Notes under the pieces: generated by a model
What the model was told of the DNA's origin: nothing
What the model saw: only the letters and a program-made list of their open reading frames with translations
Databases searched by the model: none
Shown: in pieces, positions 18,755-27,209 of the stretch
How positions within the stretch are numbered: position 1 is the first letter of the stretch
Layout: every line of letters starts with the position of its first letter
Source: Pedobacter cryoconitis
GTDB lineage: Bacteria; Bacteroidota; Bacteroidia; Sphingobacteriales; Sphingobacteriaceae
Direction of reading: 5' to 3'
Length of the DNA stretch: 64,000 nucleotides
NCBI RefSeq assembly: GCF_014200605.1
Contig: NZ_JACHCE010000001.1
Location: 1,404,702 to 1,468,701, forward strand
Program-made: the position numbers and the translations under genes

Positions 18755-20401
18755 ATGATTGTCGACCTGATAGAATATACTGTTTTCCTGATAATTGTTG
18801 GAATCCAGATATCCTCCTTTATAAAAACGCGTGCTAAGATTAATGAGTTTAAAATGTCGGTTCCGGATCTTGACAATATTGTGATTACGGATGTTGAAAT
18901 CACAGATAACCAAATTGATTCATTTATCGATAAAGGGAGTTTTGAAGAAATAGAAAACCTTAAGGTTGATTCTTCAAATTTGATTCGATCGGAAGAGGAA
19001 TCTTACGATGAGTCTTATGATGAAGAACGTTATGATGATGAACCTGGTGAAGAGGAATATGACGATGAGACGCCGGCTGCTGATCAGGAAATCAGGAAAC
19101 ATAAAGTCAGAGTTGTTGGCTGTTCCAGATTAGATAGCAAAGTATTTGGGAAAATCCTTAGTTCTTTGAACAAATACTTAGTCAGGAATAAACACTCGGT
19201 AGCAGATTTTACGCTAATAAAGGATATTGTAGAAAGAAACATCAATACGGTTGAAGATGAAGTGCATTTAACGTTATCAACGCCACTTTATCTTGGCCTG
19301 ATGGGGACTATGCTTGGTATTGTTATCGGTTTATTTAGTATGTCGGATATGTTAAATACGACTATGACAGATAAAGAACTTAGTTCGGCTATAGGAATGT
19401 TATTAGGAAGTGTTAAGGTTGCTATGATAGCAAGTTTTATCGGACTTGCATTAACCATTTATAACTCTTCTATTGTTTTTAAGGGTACAAAATATAATCT
19501 GGAAGCGAAGAAGAATGAGTTTTATACGTTTATTCAGGTTGAATTATTGCCATCGCTTAATCAGGGAATTGGGGCTACTCTAGAATCCTTGCAACGCAAC
19601 CTATCGGGATTTAATGAGAAATTTGATACAAATTTAGATAGGCTTTCCACTGTGTTTGATAAAAACTATGATTCTATTGTTCTGCAGAAAAAGTTGCTGG
19701 ATCAATTGGATAAAAATAAGGTGTCCGAAATGACAAAATATAATCTTCAGGTATTTAAGGATTTAAATGTTTCATTAGGACAGTTTGAGAAATTTAACGA
19801 GCTGTTTGCAAATGTAAATCATTACCTCAATGGTACTTACAGGTTAACAGATAAGACAAATGAACTTCTGGAGAGAACAGAGAATTTTCAGACAATTGCT
19901 AACAATATATCTGAAACTGTACAATCCAGTACCCATTTAACGGACTATTTGACTAAACATTTCAAAGATTTAGATAATCATAAACAAAAGGTAGATGAAG
20001 CTATCGTTAATATTGGCTTTGGAATTAAAGATACATTTGATGAATTAAAAACTAATCTTGAATCCTCAAGTCAACGATTAAATGAAGAAGCTATTAATCG
20101 GAACATCGCTAGCCAGAAGGTTTTTGAATCTTTTACTGAAGAATTAAAGACATCTTTCTCAACCCAGCTGGAAACATTTAATACTGTGATAGAAGAGAAA
20201 AAGTCGAACCTGGATTATCTAAAACATCTTGAGCCTCTTCTGAATGAGGTTAAATCTCATAAAACGAGTAAGAACTCAGATCAATTGTATGAGCAAATTG
20301 TAGAATTGACAAACATTATGTCTTCATCAAATCAGATGCTGAAACATATTGAAGCAGATGTCAAAACTCCTCTATTAAGAAAGTTATTCCAGATAAAGTA
20401 G
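18755..20401 (+). CDS. MotA/TolQ/ExbB-like proton-channel subunit with long coiled coil
   Basis: 548 residues, about twice the length of MotA or ExbB. It has an N-terminal helix (about 7-24), an acidic low-complexity stretch (about 82-112, EEE and DDE repeats), two core helices (LYLGLMGTMLGIVIGLFSM about 184-202; GSVKVAMIASFIGLALTIY about 220-238) and a long coiled coil from about 270 to 520. The core helices match the TolQ/MotA pore pair. Long coiled coils after the pore are also found in ZorA of Zorya. It directly precedes the MotB-like partner, so they should form a proton-driven stator-type complex. Confidence 0.75.
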   Translation: MIVDLIEYTVFLIIVGIQISSFIKTRAKINEFKMSVPDLDNIVITDVEITDNQIDSFIDKGSFEEIENLKVDSSNLIRSEEESYDESYDEERYDDEPGEEEYDDETPAADQEIRKHKVRVVGCSRLDSKVFGKILSSLNKYLVRNKHSVADFTLIKDIVERNINTVEDEVHLTLSTPLYLGLMGTMLGIVIGLFSMSDMLNTTMTDKELSSAIGMLLGSVKVAMIASFIGLALTIYNSSIVFKGTKYNLEAKKNEFYTFIQVELLPSLNQGIGATLESLQRNLSGFNEKFDTNLDRLSTVFDKNYDSIVLQKKLLDQLDKNKVSEMTKYNLQVFKDLNVSLGQFEKFNELFANVNHYLNGTYRLTDKTNELLERTENFQTIANNISETVQSSTHLTDYLTKHFKDLDNHKQKVDEAIVNIGFGIKDTFDELKTNLESSSQRLNEEAINRNIASQKVFESFTEELKTSFSTQLETFNTVIEEKKSNLDYLKHLEPLLNEVKSHKTSKNSDQLYEQIVELTNIMSSSNQMLKHIEADVKTPLLRKLFQIK

Positions 20402-20407
20402 CAGGAT

Positions 20408-21085
20408 ATGAGAAAAGATAAAAGTGATTTTTTTTGGCCGAGTTTTTCCGACCTGATGACAAGCTTGTTTTTTATTATGCTGGTGCTTTATGTGCTTACC
20501 TATGTTAAACTTAAGCTAAGTAATAAAGTTTTAGAACAACAATTACAAATAATTAAAACTGTAGAAGCGAACTTGCAGCCTCTTAAAAATGATAAAGAGC
20601 TATTCGAATATGAAGAGAATTACAACAGGTTTAAACTGGCTTTTGATGTTAAATTTGAGGCCGACAAGTTTGCAATATTACAGGATGGCCATCTTATAAA
20701 TGCCGTAGCTACACGAGCTAAAATTACTCAGGCAGGTGAAAAATTGAAAGCTGTAATTGATAGGCTAAAACTAGAAAAGGAAAAAGATCCTGCACTAAGT
20801 AAGGTCTCTTATATCTTAGTAATTGCAGGTTATGCTTCTAAAGACTTTAATCCTAAGCGCATGGTCCATAATTATGAGTTAAGTTACTTTAGGGCATTAA
20901 GCCTTTGGTCATATTGGAAAAATAATGTGGGTATTGATTTTGAATCCCCGGAGTATAAAAACCTGATTGATTTGCAGATTTCTGGTAATGGATGGGGAGG
21001 AGTAGGTCGTTTACCTGGAAACCAGGAGTCTGATAATCAAAGATTTTTAATACAGATCTTTCCAAAGATTGGCGATATTAAATAA
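20408..21085 (+). CDS. MotB/OmpA-like motor partner
   Basis: 225 residues: a short cytoplasmic start, one transmembrane helix with FSDLMTSLFFIMLVLYVL (about 13-30), a helical linker (35-60) and a C-terminal OmpA-like region (ILVIAGYASKDFNPKR, then ELSYFRALSLWSYW and a final basic GVGR). Asp15 in SDLMT sits where MotB/ExbD/ZorB carry the proton-accepting aspartate. It follows the MotA-like gene by 6 bases. Its stop overlaps the start of the next gene (TAATG). Confidence 0.78.
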   Translation: MRKDKSDFFWPSFSDLMTSLFFIMLVLYVLTYVKLKLSNKVLEQQLQIIKTVEANLQPLKNDKELFEYEENYNRFKLAFDVKFEADKFAILQDGHLINAVATRAKITQAGEKLKAVIDRLKLEKEKDPALSKVSYILVIAGYASKDFNPKRMVHNYELSYFRALSLWSYWKNNVGIDFESPEYKNLIDLQISGNGWGGVGRLPGNQESDNQRFLIQIFPKIGDIK

Positions 21086-21228
21086 TGAAGTGGGCAAGTC
21101 TATGTATAAGCTGTATACTTTCAATATTGATTTTCTTAAGCTGTTCCAGATCTGGGAAAAGGAGGTTTAGAGAAGATCATATTAATAATGAAGCGACCAG
21201 GTACACTGGAATTGCAACAATAAAGTAG
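21085..21228 (+). pseudogene. Lipoprotein truncated by the IS3 element
   Basis: The ATG at 21085 overlaps the preceding stop codon. The product would be 47 residues: a lipoprotein signal with lipobox ILIFLSC (Cys20), then a basic stretch. After base 21206 the frame runs into the left border of the IS, reads TGIATIK and stops. The original gene was therefore the last member of the operon and has lost its 3' part. Whether the shortened product works is unknown. Confidence 0.75.
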
Positions 21229-21236
21229 ACATTCTG

Positions 21237-22067
21237 TTAAGCTGCAATATTTTGTTTGTTTAATTTTCTTCCAAATTCCTCTGGGGACAAGTATCCCAGA
21301 GCAGAATGTAGTCTTTTACGGTTATACCAAGTCTCAATATATTCGAAAACGACGCGGGCTGCTTGCTCTTTGTCAGTAAACTTGTGCTGATATGCACATT
21401 CCGCCTTTAGTGTTTTGAAGAAGCTTTCTGCTACTGCGTTGTCCCAACAATTACCTTTCCTACTCATACTTCTGGTGATCAATGGATATTTTTCCAGCAA
21501 CCATCGAAATTCATTGCAGGCATATTGAACACCACGATCAGAATGAAAAATAAGCTCCTGAGTAACTGGTCGTCTTGATTGGGCCATTTTAAAGCCAGGG
21601 ATTACTGTATCATTTGCTTTCATCGTTGTGCTTAACGCCCAGCCGATGATTTTTCTATCACCCAGATCGATCACTATTGTCAGATAGAGCCAGCCTTGCC
21701 GAGTCCTGATATAGGTAATGTCTGATACCCACACAGCATCCAATATTCCTGGCTTGAAATCACGGTCTAATACATTGTCCGGCACAGGAAATTTATGACT
21801 AGAGTCTGTAGTGACTTTAAATTTCTTCTTCACAACGCTTCTAAGCTTTGCTTTTCTCATGATTCTGGCAACCCTTGGCCTGGAAATCCTAATCGCTTTT
21901 TTACGGAGCTCCAGGGTAATTCTGGGACTGCCATATATCTTTTTGCTGTTTTCAAAAGCTTGTAACACCTCCGCTTCAATCATTTGATTTTCAATACTTC
22001 TATTTGATGGACTACTGATGGTCCATTTGTAAAATCCAGCTCTACTTACTCTAAAAACTGAACACAT
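21237..22067 (-). CDS. IS3-family transposase OrfB (DDE integrase)
   Basis: 276 residues with an HTH_21-type N-terminus (VSRAGFYKW) and the rve/DDE core: WVSDITYIRTRQGWLYL (first Asp), FHSDRGVQYA (second Asp) and NCWDNAVAESFFKTLK (Glu). It probably starts further upstream or by frameshift from orfA, because the frame is open through residues equivalent to FIKNHSK. Catalyses transposition of its own element; appears intact. Confidence 0.92.
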   Translation of the reverse strand: MCSVFRVSRAGFYKWTISSPSNRSIENQMIEAEVLQAFENSKKIYGSPRITLELRKKAIRISRPRVARIMRKAKLRSVVKKKFKVTTDSSHKFPVPDNVLDRDFKPGILDAVWVSDITYIRTRQGWLYLTIVIDLGDRKIIGWALSTTMKANDTVIPGFKMAQSRRPVTQELIFHSDRGVQYACNEFRWLLEKYPLITRSMSRKGNCWDNAVAESFFKTLKAECAYQHKFTDKEQAARVVFEYIETWYNRKRLHSALGYLSPEEFGRKLNKQNIAA

Positions 22068-22099
22068 CTTCCCAACTAAAGATATCTTGCTATGATTCT

Positions 22100-22414
22100 T
22101 TATGAACCTGAATATTTGTTGTCGCCCTTGGAGAAGATGTTGATAGCCTTTTTTAGAATGTCACGCTCTATCTGTGTTTCCCGTAATTCTTTCTTCAATA
22201 AAGCTAGTTCTTACTCAGCTGCGCTGAGGATAACTTTACCATTCCCAGGAAAGCTATTGCCTTGTTTACTCGAAAATTCTTTCCGCCAGCGGTACAACAA
22301 CGCAGAACTAACATCTAGTTCTTTGGCAAGGGCACTCAGATCTGTGCGGGTGTTACTCAGTTCAACACTCATCATCTTGAACTCTTTCGGGTATGCTTTT
22401 CGTTCTCTTGACAT
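22100..22414 (-). pseudogene. IS3-family OrfA with in-frame nonsense codon
   Basis: The likely start is the ATG at 22414 (MSRERKAYPKEFK). An HTH reading DLSALAKELDVSSALLYRW follows. The frame is stopped by TAA at 22211-22213 (GAG TAA GAA) and then continues open as [22 protein letters not shown] to 22100, the usual leucine-zipper end. A CAA-to-TAA change would explain this, so the element is probably not autonomous. Confidence 0.75.
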
Positions 22415-22472
22415 AATTTCTGTTAAGTTATCAAATTCACTTAACTTGTTGTCCACTCAAATGTAGCAACTC

Positions 22473-22707
22473 CAAATTTTAAAGTTATCTGCATCATTAA
22501 ACCCATTGTACACAGCTCTCATTACCGTATCACACACATATTGGATATAATGACACTAGTCAGGAAAAAACAATCAATAAGCAATATTTGAAATTGATTT
22601 CTTTTAATAACTCATACAATCATTTTTAACTGATGAAAAATAATTGTACAAGTTATATTCTGGTATTATTATCAGTTATTTTTTTTAGAAAATTCAGTTA
22701 GTATGGA
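22473..22707 (+). repeat. Degenerate second copy of the operon start
   Basis: Bases 22473-22688 repeat 10952-11167 almost exactly (most of the leader gene and the first codons of the vWA-like lipoprotein), with one substitution and a 2-base insertion (CACACACATATT against CACACATATT). It then jumps, at a short shared TTTA, to the equivalent of 11417-11438 and ends. The copy therefore has a deletion of about 250 bases and begins exactly at the IS border. It encodes nothing intact. Confidence 0.88.
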
Positions 22708-22742
22708 AGTGTAACCCATATTGAATTACTATTTGTAACTGT

Positions 22743-22783
22743 TTAAATCCGATCGAATACTTAAAACACCTGATCGGATTTAA
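22743..22783. terminator. 12-bp perfect hairpin, possible terminator
   Basis: TTAAATCCGATC (22743-22754) pairs perfectly with GATCGGATTTAA (22772-22783) around a 17-base loop. No strong T-run follows on either side. It lies downstream of the minus-strand gene at 22876 and may end that transcript. The rest of 22708-22875 is AT-rich and I see no gene in it. Confidence 0.5.
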
Positions 22784-22875
22784 CTAAAATATGAAAGTCT
22801 AAAAAAGCAAAGTATAATATTTCATAATATGAGATTCAATAAAAGGTGCAGCGTTTAAAGTATCCAATGAATGAA

Positions 22876-23316
22876 TTATTTTATTCTTTTAAAGGTTCTG
22901 CTCAATTTAACAAGATCAGCAGCGGATGTGAGAGTACCAAGAATCAATGTGTCTTTATTCAATTTTACTATTTTAACTAGGGTGGTTTCTTCTTTTTGAA
23001 ATGGGGAATTGAAAATATAAAATGCATGTTCATCACGATCCATTCCTGGGCGTTTTTTTACATAATAAACGTTAAAACTTTTTGGAAAAATCCCTTTTGT
23101 ATAATCAAAGTATTTCCCGAATTTAAAACGAAAAGGTTCATTAATACTATTATCAAAAAAACCATGCTTTTCTACCAAGTCCCAATTTCCTTCTAGCTTT
23201 TCACGCATGGAAGTTACTTTACTATCATCCACTATGATGCTTTGTATTGTTTGGTTGTAATATATTAAGCAACTAATGGCAATAATGATTGTTATTCTGA
23301 TTATGTTTTTCTTCAT
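22876..23316 (-). CDS. Small membrane-anchored lipocalin-like protein, candidate immunity protein
   Basis: 146 residues. One N-terminal hydrophobic helix (about 4-20) is followed by an exported domain beginning LEGNWDLVEKHG and ending DLVKLSRTFKRIK, with strand pattern and LxGxW/FxR ends like small lipocalin-type domains. It begins 5 bases after the stop of the double-glycine precursor gene, on the same strand, so the two are co-expressed. Position next to a secreted peptide-like product suggests immunity; this is inference. Confidence 0.5.
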   Translation of the reverse strand: MKKNIIRITIIIAISCLIYYNQTIQSIIVDDSKVTSMREKLEGNWDLVEKHGFFDNSINEPFRFKFGKYFDYTKGIFPKSFNVYYVKKRPGMDRDEHAFYIFNSPFQKEETTLVKIVKLNKDTLILGTLTSAADLVKLSRTFKRIK

Positions 23317-23321
23317 TTTAG

Positions 23322-24641
23322 TTAGTTAATTAGTGACATCGGAGAAGCAGTTTCACTAAGTTTTCTCTTCATTAATATTCTTTCTACATCAGGACCACTT
23401 TGCCATTTAGCATCATGCATGTTTTCACAGTAAACTAAAAGATACATAGTCCCATCTGGCATTGTTAAAATATTATCAGTAATATGACCACTCATTCCGT
23501 CATATTCCGTCATTACATCAGGAGTTGAGGAAATAGAATTACCTGTATCAGTGGGGGCTTCATAATAAAAATAAAACTCAGGAGTATTGAATGGTTGAAC
23601 TGTTCCGGTTGTAGGTGTCTGGTCTGGAGCTGGGAAATATCCAGAATTTGCCGGATTTGTTGTTGGAGATGGATTTCCGCCGATTTCAGTACTGCCATCA
23701 GGAGATTCCGCTTCTAGATTGTATGCTGATCTATTAGATTTACCTCCAAGTCTATTAATCAAATCTCCTATACTGGTAGAACCATTAGTCAAATCTTTAA
23801 AGTATTTACCATATGCCGCTGCTTGTCCCGGATTAATTCCGCCGTTACCGTCACCATAACCTTTAGCATCCATATTAGCTCGAATAGCAGTAGCTAAATC
23901 ATGCATGTCAATGGTTGTCCCCATACCTGAAACATCAGAATTATTAAATTTAATCTTTCCACCATTACCTACGTTTGATGTGTATACGGCAAGGCCGTTA
24001 TCTACAAGGCTACTGATGATTAAATCATTACGAGCCATATTGAAATCAGTGTTGGCGGCATTTGAGAATGTTGGAACAATACCTCCTATTAATCCGCCGG
24101 CTGTTCCACCACCAATTGGTCCGAAGTATTTAGTCAGACCAACACCTCCAAGAGTTTCGCCTGTAACAACTCCAAGAAGTGCATTATTAACACCATTCCA
24201 AAAATTTTCATAAGTTATATCAGAACTGCTTTTGATGCCCATTGCATACCCATCTCTATCGAAAAAAGCTTTAGATGAGGAATCTAAGTATATTTTAGCT
24301 GCATTATTCAAAGTACCATTAATTCCAACCCAAGTTGAATTAATGGTTACCCCTGGCAATGATCCGGTAGTAGTATTACCAGCAGATACTGAACCGGATG
24401 TTGCCCAAAAACCCCAGCTTCCATTATGTTGAACGATGTCCATACTGGTTAACCCACCCTGCCCGGATAATTCCCAGTGTGTATTTTGAATCGCATCGGT
24501 AATCCCATTCTTAGCTATATATTGCATTAGCTCCATCCAGGTTAAAAAAGTTATTCCCCCTAGAATACTGGACAGATTTTTTTTTGGAATCAGTTCGAAT
24601 TCTTTTTCGATTTGATTTAATGAAAGTACATTTTTCTTCAT
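23322..24641 (-). CDS. 439-aa secreted precursor with double-glycine leader
   Basis: The first 29 residues form a leader ending NLSSILGG, with the acidic/hydrophobic spacing of GG-type leaders (LNQIEKEFEL). A peptidase-containing ABC transporter is encoded divergently, so cleavage after GG is expected. The mature part of about 410 residues is far longer than a bacteriocin. It contains a glycine-rich hydrophobic segment (about 150-195, GGGTAGGLIGGIVP) and an aromatic/acidic C-terminus with cysteine. No known enzymatic domain is recognised. It could be a toxin, bacteriocin-like effector or surface protein. Confidence 0.65.
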   Translation of the reverse strand: MKKNVLSLNQIEKEFELIPKKNLSSILGGITFLTWMELMQYIAKNGITDAIQNTHWELSGQGGLTSMDIVQHNGSWGFWATSGSVSAGNTTTGSLPGVTINSTWVGINGTLNNAAKIYLDSSSKAFFDRDGYAMGIKSSSDITYENFWNGVNNALLGVVTGETLGGVGLTKYFGPIGGGTAGGLIGGIVPTFSNAANTDFNMARNDLIISSLVDNGLAVYTSNVGNGGKIKFNNSDVSGMGTTIDMHDLATAIRANMDAKGYGDGNGGINPGQAAAYGKYFKDLTNGSTSIGDLINRLGGKSNRSAYNLEAESPDGSTEIGGNPSPTTNPANSGYFPAPDQTPTTGTVQPFNTPEFYFYYEAPTDTGNSISSTPDVMTEYDGMSGHITDNILTMPDGTMYLLVYCENMHDAKWQSGPDVERILMKRKLSETASPMSLIN

Positions 24642-24909
24642 AGAGGTTGTTTTTTATCCTTTTAGGTTAAAATATATTAATTAAATATCTATTCTGTTGT
24701 AGTTATAAAAGTATATTTAATAAAGGTAGTTAAAAAAAATATTTTACATATTTACGACGCAAAAATAGATTTGATTATTTCTAACCTTTTTACTATAATT
24801 ATGATTTTGCGAATTAGCACCAATATAGGTATTAAACATGCCAGGTTTTTAATAAGTAATTCAGTTATTAACTCATTTAAATATTCCTTATTAAACTAAT
24901 AATTTTTAC
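24642..24909. promoter_or_regulatory. Divergent promoter region of the export cassette
   Basis: These 268 AT-rich bases separate the precursor gene (minus) from the transporter gene (plus) and must hold both promoters. On the minus strand TATTTTTG (24767-24760) fits the Bacteroidota -7 consensus TAnnTTTG; I do not find a convincing -33 match. No coding frame is seen. Confidence 0.35.
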
Positions 24910-27195
24910 ATGAAATTCTCGGGCTTTCCTAATGACAGGCAATTAGATATGATGGATTGTGGGCCTGCCTGCTTAAAGATGATAGCAAAGCATTATAATA
25001 GGTTCTATTCTTTACAATATCTTCGTGATAAATGTGGAATAACCAAAGAAGGCGTATCATTTGCTGATATAAGCTATGCCGCTGAGGATATTGGATTACG
25101 TACACTCTCCATCAAATGCACGCTTAATGACTTAATGCTCAAAATACCTTTGCCAGTTATTGTGCACTGGGATAATAGTCATTTTGTTGTTGTTTATAAA
25201 ACAAAGCCCAAGTCCGTAAAGACCACAAAAGCTAAATTGATTTTCGGAGAAATCTCTGAGACGATAAATGGAGACATTTATGTTTCTGACCCAGCAAAAG
25301 GTTATGTTAAGTATTCAACTGCTGAATTTGCTACTAAATGGGTGAAAGAAGGCAGTGATAAAGGAATCTTGATGGCTATTGAGCCACAGGCAGATTTTTA
25401 CGAAAAACAAGAAAAGGAAAATCATTTGCGAAGGCAAACCTTCAATAGTTTCTTAGGTTATTTTGCACCTTATAAAAAGAGCTTTGTTAATCTTTTTATA
25501 GTCATGCTCCTGGTAACTATTCTACAAGGGCTACTGCCATTTATTAGTAAGGCAGTTATTGATGTAGGTATACAAACTCATGATATTGATTTTATAAACA
25601 TTGTTTTGGCTGCTAATATCGCTATTGTAGTTAGTGTGCTATTGAGTAATATGGCAAGAGACTGGATACTTTTACATGTTACTTCAAGAGTAAACATCGC
25701 TTTGATTTCCGATTACCTGATTAAATTAATGCGTTTGCCTATCACTTTCTTTGAGAATAAAATGACAGGTGATATATTACAAAGGGCCCAGGACCATGAA
25801 CGAATAAGATCGTTCATTATGAACAATTCATTGAATATGCTCTTTTCTACATTGACATTTGTCGTGTTTGCTATTATAATGTTTGTATATAATCCGGTTA
25901 TATTCTACCTATTTATAGGAGGCAGTGTAATATATGTGATATGGGTGATGGCCTTTTTGAAAATCCGGAAAAAACTAGATTGGGAATATTTTGAACTTGT
26001 TTCCAAAAATCAAAGTTATTGGGTAGAAACCATTGGGAGCATTCAGGATATTAAAATAAATAACTATGAAAAGCATAAACGTTGGAAGTGGGAGAATATA
26101 CAAGCCCGTTTATACAAAGTTAATCTTCGTGTTTTAAGTGTAACAAATACCCAGAATCTGGGTGCTCAATTTATAGACAGCCTTAAGAATTTATTTATTA
26201 CTTTTTATTGTGCGAAAGCAGTGATTTCGGGTGAAATTACTTTTGGGGTGATGATTTCAATACAGTTTATTATAGGTATGCTAAATGCACCAGTTGTGCA
26301 GTTTATACAATTTATAATCTCTTTCCAGTTCGCTAAAATTAGCTTTTTACGCCTGAATGAAATCCACCAGCTAGATGATGAACATGAACAAGTTGGACAG
26401 AATAGCATAGAATTACCTCAAAATAAAAGTTTGGTAATTAATAATGTTGCATTTCAGTATACTCCAAATGGGAAGTTAGTCTTACAAGGAATCAGGCTGA
26501 TTATCCCAGAAGGCAAGGTTACAGCCATTGTAGGGGATAGCGGAAGTGGCAAATCGACATTACTAAAACTTTTGTTAAGATTATATAAACCTAGCTATGG
26601 TGAGATTAGTATTGGTGATATGAATATTAATAATGTTAGTCTTCGCCAATGGAGAGATAAATGCGGGGCTGTTATGCAGGATGGGAAGATTTTCAACGAT
26701 ACTATTCTGAATAACATTGTACTTGATGATGAGAAAATTGATTATGAAAGATTAAAAAAAGCGTTGGATACTGCTAATATTTCACAGGAAATTGAGCAAT
26801 TGCCCATGGGATATCAAACTGTCATGGGAGAGCAGGGAAGAGGGCTCAGTGGTGGACAAAAACAACGTGTCTTGATTGCGCGTGCATTATATAAAGATCC
26901 AGATTATCTATTTTTCGATGAAGCTACTAATTCACTTGACACTATTAATGAGCAAAAAATCACTGCTGCATTAGACAATGTTTTTAAGGATAAGACAGTA
27001 ATTGTCGTAGCCCATCGTTTAAGTACGATCCGTAAGGCTGATCAAATTGTAGTAATGCGCCAGGGCTCTATTGTTGAAGTCGGTAATCATCAAAGTCTAA
27101 TGAATAGTAAAGGTCGTTATTATCAGTTAGTACAATCTCAAGTAGAATTAGTCAGCGTAATTGCAGAGCCAATAACTTCAATATCTGGTCATTAA
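24910..27195 (+). CDS. Peptidase-containing ABC transporter (C39, PCAT type)
   Basis: 761 residues. An N-terminal C39 cysteine peptidase (1-150) has the catalytic Cys in MMDCGPACLKM and the His in HWDNSHFVVVY, which cuts double-glycine leaders. Six transmembrane helices follow (about 185-470), then an ABC ATPase with Walker A GDSGSGKST (about 541-549), signature LSGGQKQR and Walker B YLFFDEATNSLD. It processes and exports the GG-leader product across the inner membrane, working with the HlyD-like adaptor 14 bases downstream. All key residues are present. Confidence 0.93.
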   Translation: MKFSGFPNDRQLDMMDCGPACLKMIAKHYNRFYSLQYLRDKCGITKEGVSFADISYAAEDIGLRTLSIKCTLNDLMLKIPLPVIVHWDNSHFVVVYKTKPKSVKTTKAKLIFGEISETINGDIYVSDPAKGYVKYSTAEFATKWVKEGSDKGILMAIEPQADFYEKQEKENHLRRQTFNSFLGYFAPYKKSFVNLFIVMLLVTILQGLLPFISKAVIDVGIQTHDIDFINIVLAANIAIVVSVLLSNMARDWILLHVTSRVNIALISDYLIKLMRLPITFFENKMTGDILQRAQDHERIRSFIMNNSLNMLFSTLTFVVFAIIMFVYNPVIFYLFIGGSVIYVIWVMAFLKIRKKLDWEYFELVSKNQSYWVETIGSIQDIKINNYEKHKRWKWENIQARLYKVNLRVLSVTNTQNLGAQFIDSLKNLFITFYCAKAVISGEITFGVMISIQFIIGMLNAPVVQFIQFIISFQFAKISFLRLNEIHQLDDEHEQVGQNSIELPQNKSLVINNVAFQYTPNGKLVLQGIRLIIPEGKVTAIVGDSGSGKSTLLKLLLRLYKPSYGEISIGDMNINNVSLRQWRDKCGAVMQDGKIFNDTILNNIVLDDEKIDYERLKKALDTANISQEIEQLPMGYQTVMGEQGRGLSGGQKQRVLIARALYKDPDYLFFDEATNSLDTINEQKITAALDNVFKDKTVIVVAHRLSTIRKADQIVVMRQGSIVEVGNHQSLMNSKGRYYQLVQSQVELVSVIAEPITSISGH

Positions 27196-27209
27196 CATTA
27201 ATCATTGTC

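Larger units (their letters stand above)
21207..22474 (-). mobile_element. IS3-family insertion sequence
   Basis: Bounded by imperfect inverted repeats: TGGAATTGCAACAATAAAG at 21207 and the reverse complement of TGGAGTTGCTACATTTGAG at 22474 (19 of the first 26 bases match). It carries orfB and a damaged orfA on the minus strand. No target-site duplication is visible (CAC on the left, AAT on the right), which suggests a deletion or recombination next to the element. It truncates the operon's last gene on one side and touches a copy of the operon start on the other. Confidence 0.85.

Noticed and set aside
18755..21085. Calling the motor locus a Zorya system.
   Set aside because: Only the MotA/MotB-like pair resembles Zorya; no ZorC-like protein, ZorD helicase or ZorE nuclease is present, and the tubulin- and actin-fold genes are not part of Zorya.
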